This document shows positions 26,090-41,000 of a stretch of DNA of 64,000 nucleotides, in pieces. A program made the position numbers and the translations under genes. Origin of the DNA: Primulina eburnea (Eukaryota > Streptophyta > Magnoliopsida > Lamiales > Gesneriaceae). Under the pieces are notes generated by a model. It saw only the letters and a program-made list of their open reading frames with translations. It was not told the DNA's origin and did not search any database. How positions within the stretch are numbered: position 1 is the first letter of the stretch; every line of letters starts with the position of its first letter. The DNA is taken from the NCBI RefSeq assembly GCF_022965805.1, contig NC_133115.1, positions 32,603,321 through 32,667,320 on the forward strand, written 5' to 3'.

Positions 26090-29000
26090 TCATACTAGCC
26101 GCTTGATCAATTTTGAGGCATCTATGATACTTTGGCTCCATTCCTGTTTCTCCAGCTCTAGTAATCTTGCCAGTACTCCAAAAGCATCGGAAAGTTTATC
26201 TTCTTCAACCGGAGTATTGCTCTTAAGGGCAAAAATGACTTCATTGACGTCTTCCTCGAGCTGTAGAGTATAAAGATTGCTAAATACCTGTAAAACACTC
26301 ATACAAACAAAACAAAGTTAGAAGCACAAAAATATAATGCAGCCTAAAACGCCCAGTGCTGGAGAATTACATCCTATTACCTTTTTAATAAACCAAGAAC
26401 TTTAAGCACGAGCATGATATGTAACACTCAATACATCAAGAGAACTAGCACACAACATATTGAAACAAATACTAAGAATAAGAGGAATAGTTTGTTACGA
26501 GGACCCTAAACATTATTTTATGTCTGGGCAGAATATTGGTAGGAGTAATTATAGGATCACCTTTTTCAATCTTGAATATACTGGAACCTTAACAGCAGAG
26601 GACCTAGAAACCAAATTAACTATGAATAAGCCCTGCTCAGAAAGTGAATTTTTGGCAGTCAAAAGAAACGATTCCTCGACGAAATCTGCAGCAGGACAGG
26701 TTAAACCAGAGCTGCAAATGCAAGAGAGCAAGGACTGAGTTATAGGAAACTAAAGTTGATTAGCGTTAAAATAAACAGTATATCATTTGCATCACCTCGA
26801 ATCATCAGAGTCCACATCAACAATAAGTATGTCAATTCTGCAAGACTCTTTTTCTTCTTCATTCACTAACTTCTGGTTGAGAGCATCATTTTCGTCATTA
26901 TTACATGTTATATCCTTGACGAACTTTATCCCGTCGGCAATATGTACCTGGAAGAAAAACAAGGAAGCAAAAATAAAAGCAGCAGGCAATTAAACTAAAA
27001 ATACAAACATCATTCAATGAAGGGATAAATTAGTATCTCAGAATGGAAAAATAATTATAATGTTTCAACCGTAAGACAGACTAAATCTAAACTGCAAAAT
27101 TATCATGCATAAACCTCTCCATTTTCAATACCCTAAGCATTAAAATACAGAAATTATAATATCTTTTAAGTTGTTCAAAATAAAGTTGTACAATTTTTAT
27201 TTTTTTTTTGTATTGTATGGATATTTTGCATCAGATTCGATAAAGAAAATTATCGAATTAAATTACCACAATCAAACCAAGATACATTTTCAGGATAAAC
27301 AGCACTATGAGTAGAAAGTTTGAGCCGCGTATCAAATAAAAATCAATGAGCAATTAGCAATGTGAACAGAAGCATGAACAACAAGGCTTCTTATTTTGAA
27401 CATGAAATGCAAAAACAAGATCTTGTGATATAATAACATTTACTCATCTGAGAAAACTTGTAATATAGAAATTTTCTCCAGTTGCTGACAGGCTAATCAG
27501 AAATTATAAGGATGGAGCGATGCAAAAAGATTTGGGATGAACATTTAAGATGGTTAAACACATCTAAAACCAGCCATTATGGACAGTATTGAGCAAGTGG
27601 AAGAAAATACAACGCATACATAAAAAATTAAAAGAAAAAATTACAAAAATACTTAAATCAGTTTGAGGTTGTTGGAATTCGACCGCTAATATGGATGAGG
27701 ATTGAGGATGATATGGAAGAGGAATCTAATGCAACTTATCACACCAAGCAAATTATTATTTTGTATGCACATTTGAATCCATACTAAGTTGGAACTTGAG
27801 ACAATTAATCTGAAAATACTTGAGCATCACCTTCAAATGTTGATCTTCTCTAAAACCAAAATAGTGTCCAGCAACAACTAATACCACAGGATCTAATTCG
27901 ACAGCCTGTAAAGTTAAGAATACTACCATGAGAAAAGGATAAAAGAATAAAATTTAAAGCGATAAAATCAGAACCCAGTTACACCTCAATCTCAAGAAAT
28001 GGGAGGTTCTTCCGGAAAAACATTGGTAGTAATCCTGCTCCAAGACCAATGACGACTGTCTTGACCTGGGAAAGTTGAAAAAGGCACCATCAGTTATAAG
28101 AACCTTTTTGGAACAGAGGACCAACCACAAGGACTGATGTCATCTCCGAGGAACATATCACAAAAAAGAAAGAAGGGGAAAAAAGAAAGAAAGAAAAAGA
28201 ACAAAAAACAAGTTTCAGGCGAATTTTAACCCCTTTGAGGGACATATTGAATTTTGAGGTAAAAATAGGATGCACAAGATCTTTGCATGTTAGCAATACC
28301 ACCCCATGCCCATTGCCCCGTATCATCCAGCTCATCATAAAAATAAAGGACAGCAATACCACCCCATGCCCATTGCCCCGTATCATCCAGCTCATCATAA
28401 AAATAAAGGACAATAAATTTTTTGGTGATAAATAGATAACAACGAAGTTATGATATTCTACTCTAGAAAAGATTACAGGTAATAAGTTTTCCCCTTGGCC
28501 TCAAAACATTGACAGCGGAAGAAGAATAGATTACTGAAATTTTGCTTCTATCTCACCATGCTCCCGACTGACACAAGCCTTTCCAAATGTAAAGAAATCA
28601 ACATTAATCCAGATATAATCCCATTGTGATACGAACTAGCCAAATAATTCTGATCAACATTCATTTCACTGCTTGATGCTCTCTGCAGATGATCCGGCGT
28701 CACTGTAAAGAATTATCACCAAGTAAAACTTTTTCTGAAAACAACCATTCTCAAAAAAGGAAACAATAGCAATTAAGTATGGATTAGTTTTCCTTTCATT
28801 CCACATCTGACACTGTACAAAAACATTTTTCTCTTCAAAAATCGGATCAGGAGTTAGGTGCATAACAGATCCAGAATAATCTTTTCATAGAAAGGGCCGA
28901 ATAGGGACATTTTCTCTGATGCTGTGCATTAGTCACAAGAATCAAAGCAATCCATTCAAAACCAGAGATATGAAACAGGAATCCCAGCTTCCGGAGGAAA

Positions 29001-32000
29001 GTATTTGACCATTGAATGAAAATAAGTTAAAGAAATCATTGGTCAAATAACAATCATAATCATAGGCACAACCGCAACTCAAAAAAAGAACAGAAAAGAA
29101 ACTCGTAAATTGAACCATGAGAAGACAAACAGATGCTAACCAAGCGAACCAGACAACTGAGAATCAAAATTTCTCTGCTTTCCTTTTTGCCTCGACTTGG
29201 AAGCAGCCCCGGCTGCCTTGACCTCTACTTTGTTTGACATATCATCTGGTACTACCGACAAAATAGCTTCAGATTGCACTAAACTCTCGGTTCGTTGAAA
29301 TGTAAGGCGGCGGAAAATTAAGTCTTTAGATGGAAACCGACGTTGAATCTCATCATCAAGCTTGTTACAGATCACATCTTCCACAACAATTTGACCGGTC
29401 AATGCAGATGTAACCTGGAGAAAGCAATTAACAACAAAAGCAAGAAAAAAGATGATAATGCAAAAGATTTTCTGTGTACCAGTAATATTACATAGTCTCA
29501 CAGAACACCACCAAGGAACTTTAATCTTCATTTGGTTTGCATGGAACAATCCACATGGGATGTTGCCGAGTTCAAGGTAGAGATGCCAAGGTTAAATTTT
29601 CTATGTGGTCAAACACATTCTTACAAGCACTCGGCGCTTGATTTCTATCCGACACTCATAAACATCAAATCATAAAAAACCAACACCTTCAACAATTCCA
29701 CATGCAAGTTGTAACCAAAACAGTTAAAAGCCATTGAATCCTGAACTGCTGGTAAAAGGTAACTTTCACAGTCCATAAACAGCAATTAAACAATCTTGTT
29801 AGGTTGTCGCATAGATGATGATTAAAACAACAATTATTTTATTATTTTTATATAGGAAACTAAATTATATTTATTAATTGGAATCAATAGTTACAGATAG
29901 AGGACAAGTGATCTGCACATAAAGAAATAAAACAGACAAAAGCCCTACACAAATCAACATATATAACTCCAATTTCTCACTAAGTCTGAAATCGAGAATT
30001 TTTTTTGAACTCTACATGCTTCCCAATCTAGCTAGATGTCCGAATTTTAATCCTGTCTCAACACTTTTCAATCGACTCTTATAAGTTGTCAAAAATCCGT
30101 CTATTCCACTCCAACCACAGTGACCAACAAATACAATGAAAGTTCGGTTTGGTTTGTTCTATTTTTATAGTAAAGTTCGTTTAGTTTGGTTAGGCGAAAA
30201 AAAGTTCGATTAATTCGATTTTAGAAAGTTCGGTTCGTTTTAACCGAATGTTCACCTCTATTATCATCTAGCACGTGGCGGAGCTAGCCCCAGGTACTTC
30301 TAAATCCTGGCTCCGCCCCTGGATCCTGAGACACCACCTTATTCCAGCACATCATACACAATTCGGACATAGAGCAAACGAAGGCTATTTCTTTTGCATC
30401 ATCTCACAAGTAGGCAGCTTACCCAGCACCACGATCTACGAAAAGACTTGAACCTTTGGTGTGATCAGAACTTTCCAAATAACATGAAAGAGAGGGGGAA
30501 AAAAAGAAACTCGTTGATCGGAAAGAAAGACTTGAAGAATGATTTAACTGAGAAAACACTTGAAGGATCCCCGTCTCAAACCCTGATATCATCGACCCCC
30601 TCAGCCAATCTAACCTCTCTAAAGATCGTAACAAAAAGGTCAACTCATCCACTTCCTCATCCCCCAAATCTCTCCGCAAATGCAAGTCCCAAAATAAAGA
30701 AGAGGAGGTAAAGTCCTCCACCCAGACACAATGAGAAATGGGTTTAGTATGAGCCGACGATAGCTGAAAAAAGAAGATGAAATCCTTAAAAGAAGAATCC
30801 CCCATCCACCTATCCCCCCAAAACCTGACCTTATTACCCCCTCAAGCCACTGCCTTCACAAACTGGTGAAAAGCCTGATAAATTCTCGAAATAAACTTCA
30901 AAGGACTTCTAATGAACCATATTTTGCTAAACCTGTGTCCCAACCATTATCCTGTAACCTGAAGTTGCTCACAATAACCTTGTTCCTCCTCAACAGAACA
31001 CCTTCTCCAACATTTTCCCATAAGGACCTATTCCTCATACAAATGTTTTCAATACTCAAACCTTCTTTTTTCGGTTTACAGACTTGATCCCATGCAACCA
31101 TATAACTCTGTTACACCTCTTGGTACCCTAAAAAGAGACATGAAGTACTTTGGTAGAGCATTCAACAATGCTAAAATCAGAGCTAATCTACCCCCTTAGA
31201 CAAAAACGCTTTCTTCCAACTCGCTAACTTTTTCAACATCTTCAACAAAACTGATTTCCATGTTGAAATTTTCATCGGATTTCCACCCAGTGGTATCCCT
31301 AAATATCTGATGGGGCAATTTTCCCATCCATATCCAATTAAAATAACAATTCAATCATGTGATTAATAACAAGTCTAATTCCTCCAGGAAAATAAATTAC
31401 TTACAAGATAGCCGAGCGTACAAAACGTCAAACATGAAGACTCATTTGAAGTAATTGGATCAACATCACAACCATCACATATTTTGCTAAATACCACATC
31501 AGGAGAGAGGTACTGCTGCCTAATCAAGAAATGATACATTTTATCTTGTAGCAAGCAGTTACCTTACTCTTTAATTTTCTTTCTTCAAAATTGATATAAT
31601 GATAATAATAAGATAGCTCACATAAACAAAAGTTCATGTTAATGAAACAATATGATGTGATTTTAAACCTGGTGAACAATTTTTCGATGCTTGATTCCAT
31701 CACCTGCAGCCATAAACCTGATCATATCCATTAGACGAATTCTAGTCAGTAAAGATGAAAAGGTTCTCAAAAATTCAAGAAGGCATCACTTTCAACTCAT
31801 CTCTGGCCAAAATACCAAAAAACATTAGAAACAAAAACAAAATGTGCATTGCAAGAATTACTCTTTTCCTCTTATTTTATACAAGTATTATACTTTAGGC
31901 ATAGTATACAGTTTGTTGTACTGCCCTTAGTGGCATCTAATTCTTGTTCTTTACTCCAACGTGAAGAGAATAAAAATTCAGAGGACTTTGTAATAAAGAA

Positions 32001-35000
32001 ATTTATTGGAACAATATTGTACAAAGGCCTTCCCAAGAACCTCAAAAAATCAACTGCATTCATAGTAGTGTTATGCACAACAAAAGATTTGGTTTAATTA
32101 GTATCATATTCAAGTATAAAGATCCTATTTGGATATGGATTGTCCCATTTTCTAATAGATCTTTACTTTTGAATTTCCTCAGTCCAGTTACCATAAACGA
32201 TAAAAATCACATATTCTAGGATCCTGTTAAAACAAATGCAATCCCATAATTTTCAATTAGATCATCTTATTTGTAAAAACTTCCCTTCTCTGTGACACTC
32301 TGAAATACATGGAAGAAAAAGATCAAGGCTTGTCAAGGCTGCTACCAACAGAATCATGGTGTTTGAATACGAACGAATGCACTCAGTTCAATGGAAAATT
32401 GCTATAAGAACGCCTACAGCCTTTCATTTTAGGTGTTCATATATATCAAGATGACCGTATCTAATTCAATCATTAATAAAGAAGACAAGTGCAAAAGAAA
32501 TCAAATTTACAATAACATGTGCATAAATCAATCGTGTCAGCTGAGGAAGAGTAGAAATCCTTAAAATAAAATCCCATAAGAAAATTGAGTTTACAAAACT
32601 ACAAGCTAGCATAACATATGAATAAAAAAAGATAAAAATGAGAGTGCAAAATAATATAATATTTATGCCTAATGATGAATACAAAAAGATAAGATTGCAG
32701 AAGCATACGGGATTTGAACTCCATCAATATTTCCAGGCGACAGTTGCTTCACTAAAGGAGAAAGATCCATCTAAAATACGAAAAGCAAAATACAAGAAAG
32801 TGATACAGTTAAATTCAGACTAACAATGCCTAATAACAAAATAAAAAGTGGGAATTACCTGTATATCCTCCATGGAAGCACTAGCATGGCTAGAATCCAG
32901 TATAATCTGGCATTTAGCAATATTATTGTATCATTAAAGAATTAAAAATAACAACCAAGATGCATACAGAGAACTCATACAGCTGACTATGAGAAGTACC
33001 ATCAGCAAACGGGCAGCCTTCGAGCTCACAACAACGAGCCATTGCCCTTCTTCTGATGAGAATAGCCACTCATGAGCACGTGTCTAAAATATAAATTTTC
33101 GAGAAAGGTTTCATGAGCTTAGTATACAAGGTGCACACATATAATCAAGCATTTAAACGGATTCTGAAAAACTAACTTTTGGAACAAGGAATACTCCAAA
33201 ATTTAAAGAGAAAGGCACGGAGTCTCGCTGAGCATCAAGAAGAACAGCTCTGTAGGAGAAATAGGACATTCCAGGTTCACCTAAAGTTAGCTTTACCCTA
33301 CGACCTGGATCAAGCTCCGCCATATATCCTCTTACCCCAAGCTTCAGGTCCTCTAGCGAATACAATATATCAGAGCCACTAGAGTGTTCTGCGCGGAACT
33401 TTTTCTCCCTTTCAAGTGCCTCACTAAGTCCAAAAGCCTAAAATATGTAAAAGATTAAATCAATTTCCCTAACAAAAATGCATGCCAAACTCCAAGCATA
33501 TTCAACAAAAAGAGTATCACAATTTTATTTTATTTTTATAGGAAACAATATTATAATATATATTTTAAAGTTATTAATTACAAAAAGCAGACAAGTGGTC
33601 CGCACAACAAAAAAAAAACGCGGATCATATCAACAACATATATAACTTCAATCCCTTAAGAAATCTGAAACCGAGAATGTCTTAAACTCTTTATGTTTCC
33701 CGATCCAGCGAGATGCAAGATAAATATCTATAAATCAGAATATTCCTTAATAAAACATGCAAGATAAATATCTATAAATCAGAATATCATTTCTAATGCT
33801 GATGAAAATTGCATTAATCAAGTGTAAATTATATAATATATAAATTTTAAAAAATCTTATCTCAATAAGGATTATTACATGACTAAAATACCCACTTTAG
33901 GGGCTGAGAAACACGTTCACTATTACCTTAAGACGCTAACTTTTCTCAGATTTTCAAGACAGAGATACATAAATTACTCTACACTATTCACAATTTTCTT
34001 GGGGGTTGGAGAAAAATTCTAATGCGGGCAAGGAGCGACCAAGACTTTGAGTATCTTACTTCCATTATCTAAGCGATTGATTTTATTATTTTGAATTTTT
34101 AATTATGTCTAGCCGCTGCAGTTTTGTTTAGGACAGTCAAGTTCTATGTCGAAGATTGATTAGTAATTAATTTAATTCAGGTTTAATTCATTTTTATATA
34201 AATCATTATTTTTGTAATAAATGTTACCAACATTCCTACATTTTTCACCGACTATCAGAATTCTTGAAGTGGTAAGCATCTTATGCGGAGCTAAATTACT
34301 CTTTCTAATGATTCAATAAACTGCCAATGCATGCCTTGTGCTAAATCTGTTTATTTGGTTCTTTGATTATTCTCCTTGAACTCAACGAGTTTTCGAATAA
34401 TTAATCAGACTGAAAACCGTACGAGTTCGAACATTACGGTAAATTAATTAACAGAAAATACATGAGCAAAGCCAAAACCCGTATGGACTCCTCAGAACAA
34501 ACACTTTAATTCATGTTTATATAATTCAGAGAAGACTATAATTCAACCGTAAGGTGAAACAGATTTCCCAAAAAATTTAATTTTTTATATTTTATTACTT
34601 TTAGTTAAGCCTTACATGTTAGTAATAATACAATTATTTAAATTAATTTAGCTTTCTGCATTCAGTTTGGTTAATAAATTCCTTTTTTAAATTCATTTTT
34701 CTTTTGCTATTTTCTTAGTTCAATTAATTAGGTTAGTTTGTCGATAATTAAAATCGAACAAAATTTATGAGTTCATATGGAATTTTTCTGTTGAACATCC
34801 AATAATTGATATGGATAAACTGTTTTGTTAAGATATAAGATGTTATCGGATCATTTGTATTTTAAACTTTAAATTGATTAGATTAGGATTATCTATTGAT
34901 TTGTTTTCTTGTATATATGTGTAGCAGCTTTCCTTGGTTTTTTAATTGAATAAAAACAGTACTTTAATTCCGGCACGTATACACTCTGGTAAATATCTTC

Positions 35001-38000
35001 ATGGTATCAGCAGTCAAGATCGGCCAATGACAAAATATGGAATGGCCTCCTCTTCCGACGCTACACCTTCTCTGGCGACCACGACCCACAGCTTGGGCGA
35101 TGTGTCTCCGACCCACAACAATCAGCATCGTCAATCCTCCCCAATTTTAGGTATTGAAAAAAACACACAAACTATTCGAAAAAAAGGTAGAGCAATGCAT
35201 ATCTTTATTCAACATACTGACTGATAATAAATTACAATTAAGTGTTGGGACAAATAACACATTATGTAAGCATAAATCCAGGGATAACCAAATGGGCCAT
35301 GTGAACAAAATTTGGGGCCATTCATGACTGAACAAAATTATGGGTACCCTTTGGTTCTTATTATTGTCGATGATCATAGTCGTTTGTCCTGGTTATTTCT
35401 CATGAAAGATAAAAGTGAGACTTCAAAAATATTTCAAACCTTCAACACTATGATCCAAACACAATTCTCTACAAACATCCATATCCTTCACAATGATCGA
35501 GCCAGAGATTTCTTTAACTTTGTCTTAGGTGATTAGCTCGCCACTTGAGGGATTGTTCATCAAAGCTCTTGCGTTGACACACCTCAGCAAAATGGTGCCG
35601 AAACGCAAAAATTGTCATCTTCTTGAGGTGGCTTGTTCCTTGCTGTTCACTCATTATGTCCATCATCATTTCTAGGGTGAGGCTGTCCTAATAGCTACTT
35701 ACCTCATTAATCGGATGCCGTCTAGAGTCCTTAAGTTCCAGACTCCTATTCAGACAAAGCTCATCTTTCATGCATATTCATTCTCAATTTCGAAGTAAAC
35801 TTGATCCTCGTTCACTCAAATGTATCTTCCTTGGGTCCTCTCCTAATCAAAAGGGATACAAGTGATATTCTTCAACCACTAAGAAATTCTATTGTTACCT
35901 GGATGTCGGTTTCAATGAGGCCGAGGCTTTCTTCCCACCTTCCTCGGTTCAGGAGAAGCCTATTATGAATGAACCTCTGAAGCTAGAACCCTTCAACATC
36001 CCAATTGATGTCCAGACACATCCTATACTTGATCCAATACACACAATCCCACCAGATAACTCCCAGACGCAACATGAGCATCATATTTTACCTTTTGACC
36101 ATGTTTATTCTTGCAGGAAGTCATCAGGACCACACACACGATCAACAAACCAAGATTACTTCCCCAATACTAGATACTCTTGAAAACAATCAAGGTACGC
36201 CAAGCTCTGATTTACCTAATATTGATGATCTCGATGATAAATCCATTGCATTGAGAAAAAGAGTTAGATCATGCACCAAACGCCCTATAAGCAACTTTGT
36301 CTCCCTTGATATTTCATCCCCTGCATATCAGGTCTTTTTTGTGAATTTAGACCAAGTACAGGTTCCATCAAACATTACCGAAGCCCTCCAAAATCAAAAT
36401 TGGAAGGCTGCTGCCTTTGGTGAAACACAATCTCTTGAGAACAACACCACCTGGCAGATCAGGTGGAAGTGGAAACGAACTGTTGGATGTGACTGGACTT
36501 TCAAAATCAAGCATAAGACTGATGGGAGCTAATTGAAAGATTTAAAGCACAACTAGTAGCGAAAGGGTATACCCAGATTTATGGGATCGACTATCAAGAA
36601 ACTTTTGCATTCGTCCCCATGTTAAATACGGTTCATGTACTCCTATCCATGTTGAGACCGGTCTTTACATCAACTTTATGTCAATAATTCTTTGATGAAT
36701 GGAGATTTGGAAGAAGAAATCTACACGAGAATACCGTTGTTCGAGTCCAAAATTACTGCCAATAAGGTATGTAGATTGAAGAAATTTTTATGGTTTGAAG
36801 TAATCCCCAGAACTTGGTTTCACAGGTTCACCAAAAGCTTGAAAGAAAATGGATACATGTAGGGATGTAAACGAGCCGAGCCGAACAGTATAAGGCTCGA
36901 GCTCAGCTTGTTTCGGATATATAGGAGTTCGAGCTCGATTCGAGCTTTTATCATTAGACTTGAGCTCGGCTCATTTGAAAATTACTAAATTTGCGAATAG
37001 CTCGAGCTTGGTTCGTTAATAGCTAGTTTATCATGTTTAACGAACATGGACCAAGTTCGGCCCGTTATGCAGGCTCGTTTTCGAGCTGAGTTTGTTTCAG
37101 AGCTCGTCGAGTATTTTTAGTCAAACAACCGACTAAGATATGATAATCTAATGGGTATGCTTCTCATTGTGAAGCAATACAGACTGTTTTTCTTATTATC
37201 TTCCAATAACAATATACAGTCCAAATATATAGTTGATGTGATCACATAGAATAACAAATTAAGGAAACAGAATAACCTAAATCTAATCAAATATAAATAA
37301 TAAATAAATATTATATAAATATTATTCTTCTACACATTGTATAGCATTTCAATCTCTTGAATTTCACTAAAATAGAAATGTGAGACAAAAATTAATAGCC
37401 CAAAAAACTAACCAAGCTCAAGCTTGCGAACAGGCTCGCGAGCTTACGATCCGAATATCTTTAAGCTCGAGCTCGATAAGCTTAACGAACAATCTCGAAC
37501 GAGCTTTTTACCGAGCTCCGATTAGCTCACGAGAAACATGGTTCGTTTACATTCTTAGATACATGAAGTGCCAATCAGATCACACAATGTTTCTCAAACA
37601 CTCCGACAAAGACAGGATTTTTGTTATCATTGTTTATGTTGACGATATTGTTATTATTGGAAACTATGAACAGGATAGTATTAAGGCAAAACAGTTGCTC
37701 TCAAAAGAATTCGAGATGGACTTGGAGCATTTGAAATATTTCTTGGGAATGAAAATGGCATGATCAAAGCATGGAATCTGTATCTCTCAAAGAAAATATG
37801 TCTTGGACTTTTTGAAAGAAACAGGGATCTTGGGATGCAAGCATGTTGACACTCTTATTGGCCCAAATATAAAAATTGAGAATAAAGAGGATAGTCCAAC
37901 AGATGACAAAGGACGATCTCAGAGGCTAGTGGGTAAACTAAAATATCTATCTCACAAAAAACATGATATTGGGTTTGTTGTAAGTGTCATAAGCCAGTTC

Positions 38001-41000
38001 ATGAACAATCCAGGAGAAGAACATATGGATGTTGTCATTTGAGGTTGAAGTATCTAAAGGGATCTCCAGGAAAGGAACTATGATTTTCGCAAAACCTTCT
38101 CAGGAAACATACAGTTATACAATGATGCTAATTGGGCAGGATCTTCCATTGACAGACGATCCACATCCGGATATTGCTCATTTGTATGGGGAAATCTAGT
38201 GACAACAAGCTGTTGTGAGAAGAAGCAGTGTAGAAGCCGAGTTTGCCTCCTTGGCCAATGGAATTTGTGGATTCAGAGGTTGTTCACATAATTGAAATTA
38301 GGGGTCGTCAGACAGTGGAATTCAAGTGTGACAATCGAGCTGCAATAAGTATCACCAAGAATCCAGTTCACCTGTATCGAACTAAGCATATTGCAGTCGT
38401 CTGTCATTTCATAAGAAACTTTGCTACGTTACTAGTCATTCACAAGTTGCAGACATCCTAACAAAAGCCATATCTCGTCCTACATTCGAAGACTTGTTGT
38501 CTAAGTTGAGCATGATCAACATATACAACCCAACTTGAAGGGAACGTTGAATATCCAATAATTGATATGGATAGATTGTTTGTTAACACAAGATGTTATC
38601 AGATCATTTGTATTTTAAACTTTAAATTGATCAGATTGAGGCTATTTATTGATTTGTTTTCTTGTATATATGTGTAGCAGCTTTTCTCAGTTTTTCAATG
38701 GAATAAAAACAGTGCTTTAATTCCAACACACATACATTCTCGTATGTATCTTCATTATCTTTCAAAGTAAATTACATCGCAAATGATTTGTATACCTATG
38801 AGGTGGAAAAATGATCGTCTTATTTAAAAAAAAAACTCCAACTAAATTGCCTCATTCTTTCGACGGAGGTTTTTAGGGTTAAAGGAAAAGGCAACAAATA
38901 CTTGTACCTGATAACCATCACATATGATAGAGGATTGATCTACGAATGCTGATATCTCAGAAATTGCAGAAATAGTATCTTTCTCAGCAATGACCATAAA
39001 AGTCTGCAGTTTAAGATTTCTAGATGACGACTGCTCACCAATTGCGAGAAGACTTATCTTCCACCCAAACCGATACTTAGGTAAAAGTAGATCTGAGAGA
39101 TATTCATAATGCATCAGGTATAAAGTTTAACGACTTCAACAAAAGTGCATTTTCACATTATGAAAGGAGCAAATATACAATGGATACTAGCATGTCCCCA
39201 AAAGCAGCACTGACTTTCACCATAAAGATGAATGTGCGTGAGAGAGAGAGAAAGGGGAGAATATAGCAGAATCTATATACCTATAAAAAGATGAGTTTTA
39301 TTTGTGAGCTTACTCTTGTGACCTCTTGTTTTGCATTTTGACATATTTGATGAGGTTATTTTAGTCCTTGTCCATGTTAAGGTTAATAGGATTTAATTCA
39401 CTTTAGTAGTTATCATTCAGTTGTATTTATGTTTATAAAAATTGATGTCTTGTGCATTTATTTTTTTGTTCATTTTGACATAGTTGATGGGGTTATTTTG
39501 TCATTGTCCATGTTACGGTTAATAGGATTTAATTCATTTTAGTAGTTATCATTCAATTGTATTTATGTTGGTAGAAATTGATGTCTTGTGCATTTATTTT
39601 TTGTTCATGTGTTTGTTATATTCTTGTGACCTTTAGTATTACCTTTGTATTCTTTTTTTTGTTCACGTGTTTGTCAAATTCTTGTGACCTTTAGTAATAC
39701 CTTTGTTTTCTTTTTCCACTCGCTTTATCATTCTTCTTCACTTTTTTTTATTGTTTTCTCCATGTTTTTCTTTTTTTTCTTTGCGACATTCGTTTTTTGT
39801 TATTTTCACACTGTTTTTTCCTCTTTGTGGCATTTGTTTTTTAGTCATTGTCCATGTTAAGTTAAAAGGATTTAATTCATTTTGGTGGTTATCATTCAAT
39901 TGTATTTATGTTGGTAGAAATTGATGTCTTGTGGTATTTATTTTTGGTTCACGCGTTTATTTTATTCTTGTGACTTTTAGTATTACATTTTGTGTACTTC
40001 ATTTAAGTACATTGTGGTTTGGGCTTTGATAAAATCCATTACTCTATTAATTTATTTTTATTGTTTTTTTTATGTATGGTATTTGGACGAAAAAAAAACT
40101 TTTCTGTTTGATAGAGTTGTTATTATGTCATAATCACGTTGATTGAAAAGTTTGTCATATGAACAAGTGAACATATATGTTTATAGTTATGATGCTATTT
40201 TATCTGTTGTGTTTTGATCTGTTTAGATTGACAAATACTTTTGAACATGATGTTATTCAAACGATTTAAATAATATCTAAATTTCGTAATTATGTTTTGA
40301 TCGTTAGCCAACAATGTCTAATGCACATGCACTTTCCTAGTATTACACATATCCAAAGCTGTCGATCAATTAGATATATGGAAGAGGAACAATACCTAAA
40401 ACATGAGATTCTGCTAAAGTGAGGCAAATAAATTTCCCTCCAGATTTTAAAAGCCTTCGCACCTGGTAGCACACAAATATAAACATATACATATAAATTG
40501 AACAAATCTACGATGGATGAAACATATATTGCTCAAATGTATGATTTAGGAGTATTTTGAATTGAACAAATTAAGCATTTGAACCAAATATATATATTTC
40601 TGAACTGATATGATATAGGCATATACATTAAGATGAAAGTGTAGAACTCTAAAACTTCCATAGAGCTTACCTCTGATAGATAGAGATTCCCCAATTTGGA
40701 CCCATGCTCCGGCTCCATCAAAGCATCCAATCCTCCCTTGTCGATAATGGCATCAAAGCTCTCGTTCGCAAACTGAATTGAAGTCAAAACTATCAGATGA
40801 AACTATGCAGGTAGGAAAATAGAAGTGTGGAAAAAAATACACTGAGCTATACACAATTGTCAAAGAAACAATTACCCACGATATATGTAAATTATTAAGT
40901 AGATTCAAAGATTTGCAGCATAAATGGTTCTGCTGCATATTTTATCATAATACAAAGGGCATTGGACATGAGAGTTTATTGATAAAAGAGCAAGAAATGT

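Larger units (their letters stand above)
34789..38754 (+). mobile_element. Copia retrotransposon with both LTRs, decayed, in METTL13 intron 4
   Basis: 5' LTR 34789-35001 and 3' LTR 38545-38754. A primer-binding site TGGTATCAGC at 35002 resembles initiator-tRNA-Met priming. Internal fragments: a gag-like start (about 35030-35220), integrase ([20 protein letters not shown], 35350-35410), RT ([20 protein letters not shown] near 36400; [11 protein letters not shown] near 37635; [13 protein letters not shown]) and RNase H (RTKHIAV near 38380). Protease and much of gag/int are deleted and stops are common. Flanks TTTTC and TTATC match at 4 of 5, a plausible TSD. A hAT-type element is nested at 36860-37557. 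Orientation is opposite to METTL13. Confidence 0.92.

Noticed and set aside
28090..28413. 107-codon minus-strand frame with an internal 20-residue repeat
   Set aside because: The repeat is just the 60-bp intronic duplication read as codons.
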